In this document: positions 1 to 10,629 of the stretch, in pieces
Layout of the letters: every line of letters begins with the position of its first letter
How positions within the stretch are numbered: the first letter of the stretch is position 1
NCBI GenBank assembly: GCA_032690845.1
Contig: CM064426.1
Span: forward strand, 46,020,508 to 46,084,507
Direction of reading: 5' to 3'
Length of the DNA stretch: 64,000 bases
Source of the DNA: Eleusine coracana subsp. coracana
Lineage: Eukaryota; Streptophyta; Magnoliopsida; Poales; Poaceae
Made by a program: the position numbers and the translations under genes
Notes under the pieces: generated by a model
The model's database searches: none
What the model was told of the DNA's origin: nothing
What the model saw: only the letters and a program-made list of their open reading frames with translations

Positions 1-1265
1 TGATTTGCACATGCTTGACTAATGAAATCATGCGTTGCTCCTAAATCAAAAAGAATCATGACAGCATGTTGGTTGACCGAGAACGTACCCGCGAGAACGG
101 GTTCTCCAGCTTGGGTCTCTTTGACCGTGGTATAGTTGACTCGGCCATTCTTGTGAGTGGGGGTAGACGACTGAGGACGACTCCCATGGCTGCCATTATT
201 GTTGTTGCCGCTGTTGTGGTTGTTGTTGTTGTTCCCGGAAGTGTTGGAGTTGTTGTTGTTGCTCGGATTGCGCTTCGGAAGCCGACATTCCTTAGCAAAG
301 TGACCGATGCGGCCATAATTGTAGCACGGATGTGAGGAGTTGGTCTTCACCACTTGATTGCTTTGTTGCGGTGGGCGAGAACCAGAAGATTTCTGCGAGA
401 ACAACAGGCGAGGTCCTCCTCCCGACGGTACCGCAGCCCGGAATTTCTGTCCGGTCGGGGAAGTGATTGCTAGCTTGTACTTGGGCGGTGCGGAGCCGGA
501 TGAACTTCCCATAGCACGCTTCCTCTTCTTGTCCTCTTGATTGGCACGAATGGCATCTTCTTGCACAATGGCGGCACTCATCAAGTCATTGAATGTGCCA
601 GCGGTGACTTGCGCCAATCGGTCTTGCAGCTTCGGGGTAAGTCCCGAACGAAAGCAGTCTTTCTTTTTCTCGTCCGTATCGGCATGATACGACACATACT
701 GGGCCAGGTAGTTGAACTTTCGTGCATACTCTTGCACGGTTCCGGAGCCTTGCTTCAAGTTGAGGAACTGCTGCAACTTGCGCTTCATATGTCCCGCAGG
801 TATGTGGTGTGCACGGAAAGCAGTGCAGAACTCTGCCCAAGTAACTTGGTGACCCGCGGCGAGAGCGGCGGTGAAGCTGGCCCACCAAGCACTTGTGGAG
901 CCACGGAGCTGCTGCGCGGCGAATAGGGGCTTCTGCTGCTCGGTGCAGTGGAGGAATGCGAACATTGACTCCAAAGTGCGAATGAAATTGTCTGCTTCCA
1001 GGGGAGCACCGGCTTCTCCGAAGGTGGGTGGGTGAGTCGCCCAGAAGTCGGCGTAAGAGGATTCTCGCTGCTGCTGTGGTGGTGGTCCGTGAGCTCCCTG
1101 ACGGTTCATGTTCTCCATGAACATGCGGAACATCTCATTCTGATTGTGGATGAGCTGCTCGATAGCCATCAGAGGTGGCGCGTTGGGCAGCGGCCCAGTC
1201 CTGCCAATGTTCGAAGTGCCGGGAGCATCATCGACGTTCTCTCCACCACGGCGAGTTTGCACCAT
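1..1265 (-). CDS. gag: gag-protease polyprotein, N-terminal part (element A)
   Basis: The frame starts at ATG 1265 (M-V-Q-T-R-R) and stays open for about 421 codons to the window edge, without stop or frameshift. The Gag capsid region lies in the first 260 or so residues. A proline/asparagine-rich linker and one CCHC knuckle follow, and the frame ends with a retropepsin-like stretch containing L-G-A-T-H-D-F-I-S. The knuckle reads CYNYGRIGHFAKEC, so the second cysteine is tyrosine. The protease triad reads D-L-G where D-S-G is usual (H has D-S-G). Gag would form the particle and bind RNA, and protease would cut the polyprotein. The open frame suggests A is younger than its neighbours, but both motif changes argue against full function. 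Confidence 0.85.
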   Translation of the reverse strand, partial: MVQTRRGGENVDDAPGTSNIGRTGPLPNAPPLMAIEQLIHNQNEMFRMFMENMNRQGAHGPPPQQQRESSYADFWATHPPTFGEAGAPLEADNFIRTLESMFAFLHCTEQQKPLFAAQQLRGSTSAWWASFTAALAAGHQVTWAEFCTAFRAHHIPAGHMKRKLQQFLNLKQGSGTVQEYARKFNYLAQYVSYHADTDEKKKDCFRSGLTPKLQDRLAQVTAGTFNDLMSAAIVQEDAIRANQEDKKRKRAMGSSSGSAPPKYKLAITSPTGQKFRAAVPSGGGPRLLFSQKSSGSRPPQQSNQVVKTNSSHPCYNYGRIGHFAKECRLPKRNPSNNNNSNTSGNNNNNHNSGNNNNGSHGSRPQSSTPTHKNGRVNYTTVKETQAGEPVLAGTFSVNQHAVMILFDLGATHDFISQACAN

Positions 1266-1633
1266 CTGACATATGAACAAGTGTGTTAGCCCGATCATCA
1301 TATGAGACAACATGATAACAAGGCTACAATATAGTGATGAATTAAAATTTCAGATTGCTCAAATTGAAATGCTGGACAATTACACGGTGCAGACATAAGA
1401 GATGACTTAAATTCCATAATTTCCACACCATAAACAGCATATTCGTGATAAAACCATAGATACATGTGATGCAACTTTTGATACATAGCAAGTCTTTCGG
1501 TTACATCACTCGGAACACTACCCCATACGATCTCGGAGAGCTTAGGTTACAACTTAGCTTAGCATTACCACACCATGTACACACGGCTACGATGTCTCAC
1601 GAGATTTCGCCCTACGTACATAAGGCTAATCGG

Positions 1634-2266
1634 TCACCCGGCGTGACTGTCACCATCGGACTCCACGTCCATAGCAGCTGGTCCCGTGGGTGCTTCGAAG
1701 TCGGTGCCGGAATCACCGTTCTCACTCAGATCGGCGTCATCGGGGGGAATCACCGTGAGTGGGATGGGTGGTTCATTGTTAAGGATTGCGTTCAGCTGAT
1801 CATTAGCAGCTTGGAGCTGTCCAATGAGCTGCTCTTGCTGTGCGATGACCTCGTGAGCGTCGTTGAGGTTCCCTTCCATGACATCATGATCATTTTGAGC
1901 TTCTTCGCGTTGGGCCTGCAGCTCGCTTCGCTCCTCCAGGAGAGCGGTGACCTGACCGTGAAGAGAGTAAATCTCTCCTTGGGCAGCGGTGAGCTGGGTG
2001 TTGCGTTGGTGCAGCTGCTCCTGCAACACGCCGCTTGCATCATCCTCGATGATGAGCCGAGCATCATGGAGTTGCTCGAAAAGGTCGGCCCGCTCCAACT
2101 CGCTAGTGTGCAGCTTGCCCACAAGGGCTGCAACCTTAGCATCACGCTCCACGAGCTGGGCATCACGGGCAGCAAGCGTGGACTGCAGCGCCTCGCGCTC
2201 TCGCTCCAACTTGAGCATGCGAGCGGCAAGGTACTCCGGGTCCAACATGCGCTTGCCATCATCCAT
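1634..2266 (-). CDS. coiled-coil ORF upstream of gag (element A)
   Basis: This is an intact ORF of 210 residues from ATG 2266; an in-frame ATG at 2299 is also possible. I chose 2266 because the related ORF of H begins with the same CAG|ATGGATGA context. Most of the protein is an E/Q/L-rich coiled coil (roughly residues 15-165). It ends in a Pro- and Asp-rich acidic tail with T-D-F-E-A-P, similar to D-Y-E-A-P at the end of the H ORF. It lies between primer site and gag in the sense orientation. I do not recognise the family; its function is unknown. It lacks the globular N-terminal part seen in the two H paralogues. Confidence 0.7.
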   Translation of the reverse strand: MDDGKRMLDPEYLAARMLKLEREREALQSTLAARDAQLVERDAKVAALVGKLHTSELERADLFEQLHDARLIIEDDASGVLQEQLHQRNTQLTAAQGEIYSLHGQVTALLEERSELQAQREEAQNDHDVMEGNLNDAHEVIAQQEQLIGQLQAANDQLNAILNNEPPIPLTVIPPDDADLSENGDSGTDFEAPTGPAAMDVESDGDSHAG

Positions 2267-3404
2267 CTGCCAGAATAAAGTTTTGCAAGGGTGAGTCAAA
2301 ACTTAATATTCCACTAAGCACACATGCTCAAAACATCATAAGGGATGATTGGTAAAAGAAAGTCACGAGGTTCCCGATCCGTTCAATGACCGGTAAAGTC
2401 GAACTTCTACGGTCGACGGAGTGAGCCACAGTAACAGGCAAAAACACTTAGTTTCTGGACAATATTAAAATTTTTCTGTTGTACCATTGTTGTGGGGAAT
2501 TTCATCCTATTTCCAACGCATACACACACTTATCCACCCCATAAAGTCCCTGGGAGTTATGATCATCCAAAGACAATCTTCCTAGTTCTAGATTCGACCT
2601 AGTTCCAGATTTTTCCAAGACAATCTTCCTAAACAAAACTTGTAGAGCAAAACCTCAGCTTTCCAACAAGTACATATTTGCCTTCATTGAATTAAAACTG
2701 AGGAAGTTACGCTTGTTTTAGTGATACTGATTTTTCTGGTAAGGTGGTACACTCACCGGTTAGGTTCGAACTTCTGATCTGTTTGCAAAAGGGGTTCAAT
2801 TTTGTCCAAAACTTAGTCATTTTGCATGTTCACAGTATCAATGACATTTTTACAGGTTTTGGTAAAGTTTAATCCATATGATGTGTATGGATGTCAATGC
2901 TCAATATGACGATTTCCTACATCCTCACAAAAAGAACACTTGACCGATTATATACTCGATCTTTTCGGTGGCACACACACCTCTCACACGTTTCTAAGCG
3001 AACTACACATGATTAGTTTACCTGCAAGAGATCCATTTCAGAAACATTACATCAAAATGAAAAAGAAACAAACCAAAATAAAAATGACAGTCATGCCCAG
3101 GTATTCGCCCACCCGGAAGGCAGCCGACGTTTAAGCGCATTCGGTCCGCGCATCAATCAAAGCCCAGGTCTTTGCCCACCCGGAAGGCGTTCGGTATTTA
3201 TAGCGCAACCGATCCATGCACAATGACATACCTTCGTTGAGGAATCCGTAGTTGCAAGTAAATTAAACAAACATAACTCAGGGTTAGCTTTGCCACCTAC
3301 AAGACTCTTTATATGGGCGCTACTAGTTCGTACCTCACCGTAAGGCATAGAAACGGCTTGTTTACGTTTTAAAATGCTCATTTGTGTGTAGCTTATCCTG
3401 AGAC
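2267..3404 (-). other. Element A 5' leader
   Basis: This is untranslated leader between primer site and the coiled-coil ORF. I see no convincing coding sequence. The segment next to the primer site (3287-3404) matches the fragment retained at 46558-46671. Confidence 0.6.
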
Positions 3405-3417
3405 GGCTCTGATACCA
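3405..3417 (-). promoter_or_regulatory. Primer-binding site, tRNA-iMet type (element A)
   Basis: On the minus strand the sequence is TGGTATCAGAGCC, complementary to the 3' end of initiator tRNA-Met. It lies two bases inside the 5' LTR end and fixes the orientation of A as minus. Confidence 0.9.
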
Positions 3418-3703
3418 GCTGAGACAACCCTACTCCGAAAAGTAGAGTATGTCGTACAGGATTGCCTCGGGAGATGGCTAACGAAGTAACCATACACAAC
3501 ATTCACACATGAACATTCATCATTTACAACATTACATCAGTTAAGTGCATAATATTACAAGTCCAGAGGAAACATATACTTAGGTTCGGGTCCAATACAA
3601 TACATATGTCCTTAGTACATATTACAAAAATTTGCGGAAGCGGTGAAATGACAAAACACGACGTTTAGTCCTACGTGAACCATGCCAGCCCTATGGCGAT
3701 GGC

Positions 3704-3817
3704 TCACTCATCATGGTTAGGAGAACTGGGGACCCATTCGATGGTCCAGTTCTGAGGCTCCTCACCTTCCCACACAACTTTGTTACAACAATCACAGTAT
3801 GTGGCCTGAGGAAAACC
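3704..3817 (-). other. Exon-like conserved ORF inside the A LTR
   Basis: After a TTTTCAG acceptor-like sequence, 37 codons run to a TGA. They encode an acidic, Trp-rich peptide containing Y-C-D-C-C-N and later N-W-T-I-E-W-V-P. The A2 copy (46971-47084) encodes the same peptide with one residue changed, and ten other codons differ only at the third base. This pattern suggests constraint on the protein in the lineage that produced both insertions. The peptide is not one I recognise; upstream exons are uncertain (a candidate lies at 4806-4895). Confidence 0.5.
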
Positions 3818-4805
3818 TGAAAACAACATCATTGCAAAGCCTGAGTATCTAACATACTCCGCAAGACTTACCCGTCAAAAGGTTTACTAAAACCGACTCC
3901 TAGCATGCGGGGGGCGAGGGGGGGGGGGGGGCTGACCGGGTTTATTTGACAATTGAATAAAAAGCTCCTATTAGTTCTATACTACACTTTCCATTTCCTT
4001 AAACCAGATTTTTACTTTGCTTATTGTAGAAAATAGTTACGGTGAGTCTAGCTAGCTGCTAAGACATGAATATAGCTACAGAGCAATACACCATAGCAAC
4101 ATGTACCCATAGCATAAGTAAATTTCAGAAACTTAACCATAACTTTACTACTTAACATATCATTGCCGCTGCTCGAACAAGAGGTACTCATAACCGGGAG
4201 GGACGGCAATTCGAATTGATTTACATCCTGCAGGGAAAACCCAAATACATGACATACGCATCATTTAAGAACACGTATGGCCACCGTTCACAAGATTGCT
4301 ATAAAGTTGATCCGGTGCCATCGATCCCGAGTACAAGTCCTCCCCGCGATACAGTACTTCGTACCCAAGGCTTAACCCATGCACTCTCCAGCGGTCCTCA
4401 AACCTGTGCAACCACCGTGCTGCTCACATCACCTCTGGATCGATGAGTATGGCCGTCCAACAATACAGCGCCCGAGTTACTAGGTTTATCAATTCCCATA
4501 TTAAAGGTATGCACTTGGTACAGTTCAATACTTGTTCGCGGAGTTGCAACGATAGGTGCTCCATTTTTAACCAGTTCATTATCCAAGTGAACCATAGTTG
4601 AATCTAGAACCTACCGTTGACTCCACTAGTTTAAGCATAGCATTGCTAACCGAAAAGCTTGCTAACATACTAATCATAGGTCATTGCTGGGGTATGCAAG
4701 TGTGTTTCATCCAAGTCCTACACTTAATGCACAATACATTATTCCTAACTTGTGATAAAGAAAAGAAAAGGACTCGATTGATAAAAACTGGGTTATGCAC
4801 CGGGG

Positions 4806-4895
4806 CTTGCCTTGGGTGTGATCGTAGTTAGCGTCTTCACCAAGGTGCACTTCAGGTCCTTGCTGATCCGGTGTGATCTCCACGGTCTCGATCCC
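4806..4895 (-). other. Possible upstream exon in the A LTR
   Basis: On the minus strand an ATATAG acceptor-like end is followed by an acidic open stretch ending in G-K-P-R. H LTRs carry an acidic segment ending in G-K-P-R or similar at the corresponding place (37795-37889). Unlike the segment at 3704-3817, A and A2 differ here at several amino-acid-changing sites, so constraint is not shown. Confidence 0.3.
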
Positions 4896-5994
4896 TATAT
4901 GGAATGGACATGCATTAATGCTAAGGAACACACAAGGTTTCAGGGAATTTCCTTAATTAAAGATGGAATGCATGGCATGGCAATTCATGGCACTTCCTCA
5001 GCAAATAAACATTAGTGACTAATCATTTATTTATGAATGTGTGTACACCTAAGTATAACATGGTAGCTACTGAATTTTGAAGGGACAAACTTCTAGCTAC
5101 TAGAATGCAATTTCTTAATCATCACACTCTTGGTGTATGTCCACTTTAACATGAGCATGGCCTAAATGCTGATTAATTGACATCATAGGCTGATGATGAC
5201 ATGACAATGTAGTACTTAGGGTTAAATTTCAGAAAGTTCATTTTTGAGCCACTTAGCTAAAGTGACCATATGCAAACTAATACTATACATAAAATGGCTC
5301 TTTAGTTGCATCACTAGTTCTAGTTCATATAGTTAATCAAGAACCAAAGTATATAATTACACAAGGAGAAATCCTACTGCAATGTAAAGATGAGTTATTT
5401 TCCATGGACTTCTAGAAATTAATTTATTCTTATTTTCCTGAAATACACACATAAAGTAACATTTATATGAAGAATTTCCTAGTTACTTAACAAAGAATCA
5501 ATTTCGACAGCAAATCTGTACTTAAGTAACTTCAGATTTTTCATGGGATTTTTCATAAGTGTACAAGTGCATAAGGAACAGGAATGTCAAATTTCATAAT
5601 TAACTTCCTGCCAATAATTTATACAAATTCAATTGCTAAAAATGAGGATTATGCAATACTACTAAAATTATGCATAAAAATGGAAATGTGCTTTTGCATA
5701 AAGTTTGGATATGCCATGAAATGCTTACTGAGAAAATTTCATGAATTTACCATTTACACATAATTACTTATGGATTTATTAAGCAAATTAGGGTTGTGAC
5801 TTTGGTGAATTCATTAAATTAATTTACTGGACTAACTTGGACTTGATCCTGTTTTTCTGGTAGAGCAAGATTTTAGGAGTCAAAAAAAATTAATTTCACA
5901 TTTTTAGCCCTTTTTGTTTTCAAGTTATGGAATTTTAAACTTTAAAGAAAGTTCACTGTTATTTACAAAAAATGCCACTGAGTTCAAATCCTTC

Positions 5995-6900
5995 AAACGT
6001 GCGCGCGCGCTCGCGGCGGCCGGCGGCGGCGAGCTCGGCCCAGCGGCCGATCGGCGGCACGGCCGGGGCTCGCATGCGACTCGGAGAGTCTCCATGCCGA
6101 GGGGAGCTCGTTGAGGGGGTCAGAGGGAGAAGTGGCTCACCGGAGATCGCCGGCTACGACGCGCGGCGACAGAGGCAGTTCCGGCGAGGTCCACGCGACG
6201 GTGCCGAGGGAGAGTGAGGTCGGGGTGCAGTCGACGAGCGTCACGGTGGTCCGGGGATGGTCAGCATCGAGGAACTCGTCGAGGGGGGAGGCCGGAGGTG
6301 GGTTCTCGTCGGCGAGGGTGTCGGATCCCGGCGGCGGTGATCTTTTCTCCTCAAATTCCGACAAGAGCACTGCACAGGGGAGGGAGGGAGTCAGAGGGGA
6401 GTGGGGTAGGGTCCTTGCATGTTGATTTGCGAAGCGAGACTGGACGGAGAGCTTGCCTAAGCAAGGCTCTAGGCGGCGGCGACCATGGCGGCAGAAACAG
6501 AGCGCTGGCTCGGGTTTCGTCGGGGAGAGAGGGGAAGAAGAGGGTCCCGGTGCTCGGGGGTGCTCGGGAGGGTGTGAGAGCGGGTTGTGAGTTGAGAGAG
6601 TGAGAGAGAAGTGAGGCTGGGGTGCTTCTGCTGCGGCTGCTGCCTTTTTGACCCGACCGGCGGAGGGAAGACCGAGAGCGGCGAGAGAGGGAGAGGGAGG
6701 GAGGGGTGTCGTGCTATCGGCCCGGGAGTGGCTGCCAGCAGTGGGCGGCTTAACTTCCGGCCGGTGGTACAGGGTGGAGGTTTGGCGGTGCAGTGGTCGG
6801 CATGGGGCGACAGCAATCGCCAGTGGCGACAGTGTCCGGGTACGATCGGTGTCGGGTTGGAATTGGCCAGGGGGAGAGAGATCTTGACCCGGTTTTGACT
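5995..6900 (-). promoter_or_regulatory. GC-rich island in the A LTR, likely promoter/5'UTR
   Basis: About 0.9 kb of GC- and CpG-rich DNA lies inside an AT-rich LTR, ending in CT-rich and GA-rich tracts like a plant 5'UTR. Long ORFs occur on both strands (for example minus 6958-6137), as expected of stop-poor GC-rich DNA. A2 has the matching island at 49200-50090. Promoter function is inferred from composition and position only; I did not find a clear TATA box. Confidence 0.35.
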
Positions 6901-7349
6901 GAGAACATCCACGCGGGTTTGGTAATTTCGACACGTTCTCTTTCTCCAATATGGACACAAGGTTTTGTGTGTGTTCAGGAAAACGTGTGCTCCATCTTTG
7001 CTTTTGGGTGCACCAGATAGATTTGCTTTGAGAAATTATGAAAATTCCAAACCCGAAATATTCTTTTCTGATTTTGGGGGAATTTTTAAGGGTATCAATT
7101 TGTTACCCAAAATTCTGAAAAAATTCTCAAAATTCACTTTTATTATGGCCATTCAGAATATGTAAAAACATTTGGGTACTTTCATGGGTTTTGCTAATGT
7201 TTGTGAGTGACCCATATTTGAATATTTTGGAATTTAATTAACTCGGTTTCTTTTCTTTATCCTTTGGCACATGGATTAATCATACTCTAGCTTAGTCCTT
7301 AATTGAGGTTAGGCTTAGTTAACTTCATTTTGTGACATGAGATGTCATA

Positions 7350-9103
7350 ATAGTAAACCTGTTGCATACTTTAGTGAGAAAATTACTGGGCCTGTTTTGA
7401 ATTACTCCACGTATAATAAGGAATTGTATGCACTTGTACGTTGTTTAGAGACGTGGCGTCATTATTTGTTGCCGAAAGAATTTGTTATTCATTCTGATCA
7501 TGAATCTCTTAAGTATATTCGTTCTCAATGTAATTTGAACCGTAGACATGCTAAATGGATTGAGTTTATTGAGTCTTTTCCTTACATTATTAAACATAAG
7601 AAAGGGAAGGATAATGTGATCGCTGATGCTTTATCTAGGTGCTATACTTTATTGTCTCAACTTGATTGTAGAATTTTTGGACTTGAGGCAATTAAAGAAC
7701 AATATGCTGCTGATATTGATTTTAAGGATGTATTGTTGCATTATAAAGAAGGTCGTGCATGGAATAAATTTGTGTTGAATGATGGATTCTTGTTTAGAGC
7801 TAACCGCCTATGCATTCCAGTTGGTTCCGTTCGTCTTTTGTTGTTACAGGAGGCGCATGGAGCTGGATTGATGGGTCATTTTGGTGCCAAGAAGATGGAG
7901 GATATTTTGGCCACACACTTCTTTTGGCCAAGGATGAGGAAAGATGTTGAACGCTTTGTTGCTCGTTGTACTACATGTCAAAAAGCTATGTCTCACTTGA
8001 ATCCACATGGTTTATACATGCCACTTTCCTGTTCCTTCTATTCCTTGGGCGGATATTTCTATGGACTTTGTTTTAGGACTGCCTAGAACTAAGAGGGGGA
8101 GTGATAGTATTTTTGTTGTTGTGGATAGATTTTCTAAGATGGCACACTTTATACCATGTCATAAGATTGATGGTGCTAGTTATATTGCTGATCTCTTTTT
8201 CAAAGAAATTGTAGTTTCGCATGGTATGCCTTCTACTATTGTTTCAGGTCGTGATGCAAAATTCTTGAGTCACTTTTGGCGCACGCTTTGGAATAAGTTG
8301 GGTACAAAGTTGTTGTTTTCTACAACTTGTCATCCAGAAATTGATGGACAAACTGAGGTGGTGAACCGCACTTTGGGTACTATGTTGAGAGCTATTTTGA
8401 AGAAAAATTTGAAGCAATGGGAAGAATGTTTGTCTCATGTTGAGTTTGCATATAATCGGGCAACACATTCTACTACCAAGGTAAGTCCTTTCAAAGTAGT
8501 GTATGGTTTTGAGCCTCGTACTTCACTTGATATACATCCTCTACCTATTCATGAGAGAGTTCATGTTGATGCTAAGGAACGTGCTGAATTTATTTTGAAA
8601 ATGCATGAGACCACTAGACTTAGCATTGAAAAGATGAATGACAAGAATAAAATTGCTGGTAGTAAAGGTAGAAAAGAAGTAAAACTTGATGTAGGAGATT
8701 TAGTATGGTTACACTTGCGAAAGATAGATTTCCAGATTTGAGAAAGTCTAAATTAATGCCTAGAGCTGATGGTCCTTTCAAAATAATTGAGAAGATTAAT
8801 GATAATGCATACAAACTTGAGTTACCTCCCGAGTTCGGGGTTAGTCCTACTTTTAACATTTCAAATTTGAAACCATACTTGGGAGAAGAGAATGAGCTTG
8901 AGTCGAGGACGACTCCACTTCAAGAGGGGGAGAATGATGAGGACATCACTCCTACGGATACATGCAACACTCCTCCAATTCTGGACTTGCAAGGTCCAAT
9001 GACTACAGCTCGTGCACGACGACTAAATTTAGAGGTGAGCTCGTTCCTTCTTCATTATATGTCACTTTTGAGAATGGTTTGCTACCTAATGATTATATTG
9101 TAA
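7350..9103 (+). pseudogene. pol: RNase H-integrase of element B
   Basis: The frame starts abruptly inside RNase H (P-V-A-Y-F-S-E-K), where A inserted, and runs through A-D-A-L-S-R to an H-H-C-C zinc-binding region (C-T-T-C at about 7968). A frameshift near 8030 leads to the integrase core (8030-8741) and a second near 8735 leads to the C-terminal region ending at 9103 inside the LTR. In the core D-F-V-L-G-L and the Glu region T-E-V-V-N-R are present, but the second catalytic Asp is Gly (V-S-G-R-D). The enzyme would therefore be inactive even without the frameshifts. Confidence 0.8.
8921..8934 (+). promoter_or_regulatory. Polypurine tract of element B
   Basis: The purine run CAAGAGGGGGAGAA lies directly before the LTR start TGATGA. 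It is the expected plus-strand primer for reverse transcription. Element C has the equivalent CAAAAGGGGGAGAA before its second and third LTRs. Confidence 0.8.
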
Positions 9104-9852
9104 TTAGGAACCATGGAGAGGACCAGGAGATGATGGGAAAAGGACTTGGAGACGTGGAGGACCAGCAAGGACGTGGAAGCCAAGGTGGAGGCCCAACCAA
9201 AATCGACTTCGAGTCTGTTTCGGGCCTCAGGACCAGTCTGCACTAAAACAGATGCCCAAGACGCATACGGACTCGGATTTGGACGTTCTACATATGCATG
9301 GAAAGATAAGAAGAAGAACTTTCCAATGCTACCAGTCTTATATCAAAATTCATCTGGAGTCATCGGGAATCGTTGAAACAAGAGAGAGTCCAGAATCTGT
9401 TTCGGTGCTGCGTCGCCTGTTTTTGGCCTTTGGGCTTTGTATCTAGTTGAGACCAAGTAGGGGTGCGTCCAGAGGGCCTTGCACGACCCTAGGGTCATGA
9501 TATACAGCCGCCACCACACCATTAGGGTTCGGGTTTTGCTTAGATTATTCTGGTCATAACAGTTTCACCGTCATCACTGTTTGTGAGACTCCAACTTCGT
9601 GAGATGCATAATACATCTGCAATTGTGTTGCTTTTTTCTTTGTTCTTGCTTGTGTTCTTGATTCGCAGGCAGGGATTAGCCTTTTCGGCGAGGTCAATCA
9701 TTTTAGGACGGTTGATAACCAGAGGAGACATCATGCTGCGATTGCGGGGTTTAGAACATGCTGTTCTGAAGCTGGATCGATTTGTGTGTCGCCTCCGACC
9801 AAATCAACGTATCCAGAACCTTTCGGAAGATCGGGAACCCTTGTCCACACCA
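8935..9852 (+). repeat. 3' LTR of element B, 918 bp
   Basis: It starts TGATGAGGACATCA and ends at CACCA, where the LTR of C at 32390 ends in ACATCA. It is colinear with 31490-32390 throughout. The first 169 bp also encode the tail of the integrase frame. Confidence 0.85.
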
Positions 9853-10265
9853 TAATGCACCAGGGAGTTCCTTGAACAACCTCAAAGCTAAGCTCCAAAA
9901 GTGATGAAACACTTCATCCTTGCTCTCAAGAAAGTAAACCCAAGAGTAGCGAGAGTAGTCGTCAACAATTACAAGGACATACCACTTCCCACCCGCCGAA
10001 CGAACCCGAGAAGGACCAATAGTGTGCATTTGAAGCAACTCTCTAGGTCGTTCAGTCATCACCAAATTGGTTGGTGGATGAGAGGCGGCAATCATTTTCC
10101 CATGACAACAAGGAGCACAAACCAAATCCTTATCAAATTTGAGCTTAGGCAATCCTTGGATCAAACCTAGGTCACTTAAGCGACATAACAAGTCAAAGCT
10201 CATGTGACCCAGTCTCCTATGCCATTTTCAGAGCTCAGAAGAAGATTGAGCATACAAGCACTTGT
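9853..10265 (-). pseudogene. pol: copia GAG-pre-integrase and integrase start (element G)
   Basis: The zinc-binding region begins with W-H-R-R-L-G-H and ends with C-A-P-C. It is followed by the core strand containing W-Y-V-L-V-I-V-D-D-Y-S-R. A stop codon lies just before W-H-R-R. The reading frame runs into the LTR of B at 9852, which truncates the protein before the second catalytic Asp. Confidence 0.75.
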
Positions 10266-10293
10266 GAGAACCAGGAGAACCAGAAAAATCAGC

Positions 10294-10629
10294 CTAAAAA
10301 ACTCTGCCAATGCGAGAAATCCAACAAACCAAGAAACCACTCGAATCAAGAACACAAGAAGCATTTTTCTTAAAGCGCACTTCGAAACCAACATCAAGAA
10401 GCTGAGAGACAGAGAGGAGATTGTACTTGAGAAACTCAACCAAACCAACATCCTTGAGAGTGAATTTTTCATTTACCTTTATCGCGCCTCTTGCCTTCAC
10501 TCTCCCTCTCTTGTCATCTCCAAAGGTCACATACTCCCAGTGCTTCAAGGGAGTGAGGCTGGAGAACCACTTTGCATCTCCGATCATGTGACGCGAATAC
10601 CCGGAGTTCATCAACCATCTGTTCTCCAA
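10294..10629 (-). pseudogene. copia protease region (element G)
   Basis: The motif reads W-L-M-N-S-G-Y-S-R-H-M. The catalytic triad of this family is D-S-G, so the catalytic Asp is Asn here. Downstream residues (Y-N-L-L-S-V-S-Q-L) are typical of the end of the copia protease region. Stops and frame changes separate it from gag and integrase. Confidence 0.75.

Larger units (their letters stand above)
1..7349 (-). mobile_element. Element A: Tekay-type gypsy retrotransposon, 5' part
   Basis: Reading leftward, this is a 5' LTR (7349-3420), a primer site, a leader, a coiled-coil ORF and gag, cut by the window edge inside protease. The right terminus matches the A2 copy (right end at 50540), except that the terminal CA reads TA. 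The gag and the extra ORF resemble those of H, which carries a chromodomain, so I place A in the Tekay/Del chromovirus clade. It interrupts the RNase H region of element B; the first five bases after it are ATAGT, and the matching duplication would lie outside the window. Confidence 0.85.
3420..7349 (-). repeat. 5' LTR of element A, 3.93 kb
   Basis: It aligns along its length with the LTR at 46687-50540. The plus-strand left end reads TGAGACAACCC (TGTGATAACCC in A2) and the right end GATGTCATA (GATGTCACA in A2). Inside are a poly-G tract near 3910-3930, two exon-like segments near its 3' end (3704-3817 and 4806-4895), AT-rich DNA (5000-5990) and a GC-rich island (about 5995-6900). ORFs in the island look like by-products of base composition. 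Confidence 0.85.
7350..9852 (+). mobile_element. Element B: CRM-like gypsy retrotransposon, 3' part
   Basis: RNase H, integrase and 3' LTR remain. The 5' part would lie beyond element A, outside the window. The integrase frame continues into the LTR and contains T-A-R-A-R-R-L-N there, an arrangement typical of the CRM clade. The LTR matches those of element C. B is inserted in copia element G at 9853; the first bases after it are TAATG. Confidence 0.75.

Noticed and set aside
1466..2278. 270-codon plus-strand ORF opposite the coiled-coil ORF
   Set aside because: It is an antisense shadow of the minus-strand ORF, whose composition, tail motif and H paralogues support the other strand.
3903..3932. 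Poly-G tract as a functional G-quadruplex
   Set aside because: It is a single homopolymer-like run absent from the A2 LTR; slippage or assembly error is more likely.
6137..6958. 273-codon minus-strand ORF in the A LTR as a host or element gene
   Set aside because: It lies in GC-rich DNA with long ORFs on both strands, is low in complexity (Pro, Ser, Arg), and the A2 copy at 49200-50090 does not keep the frame.
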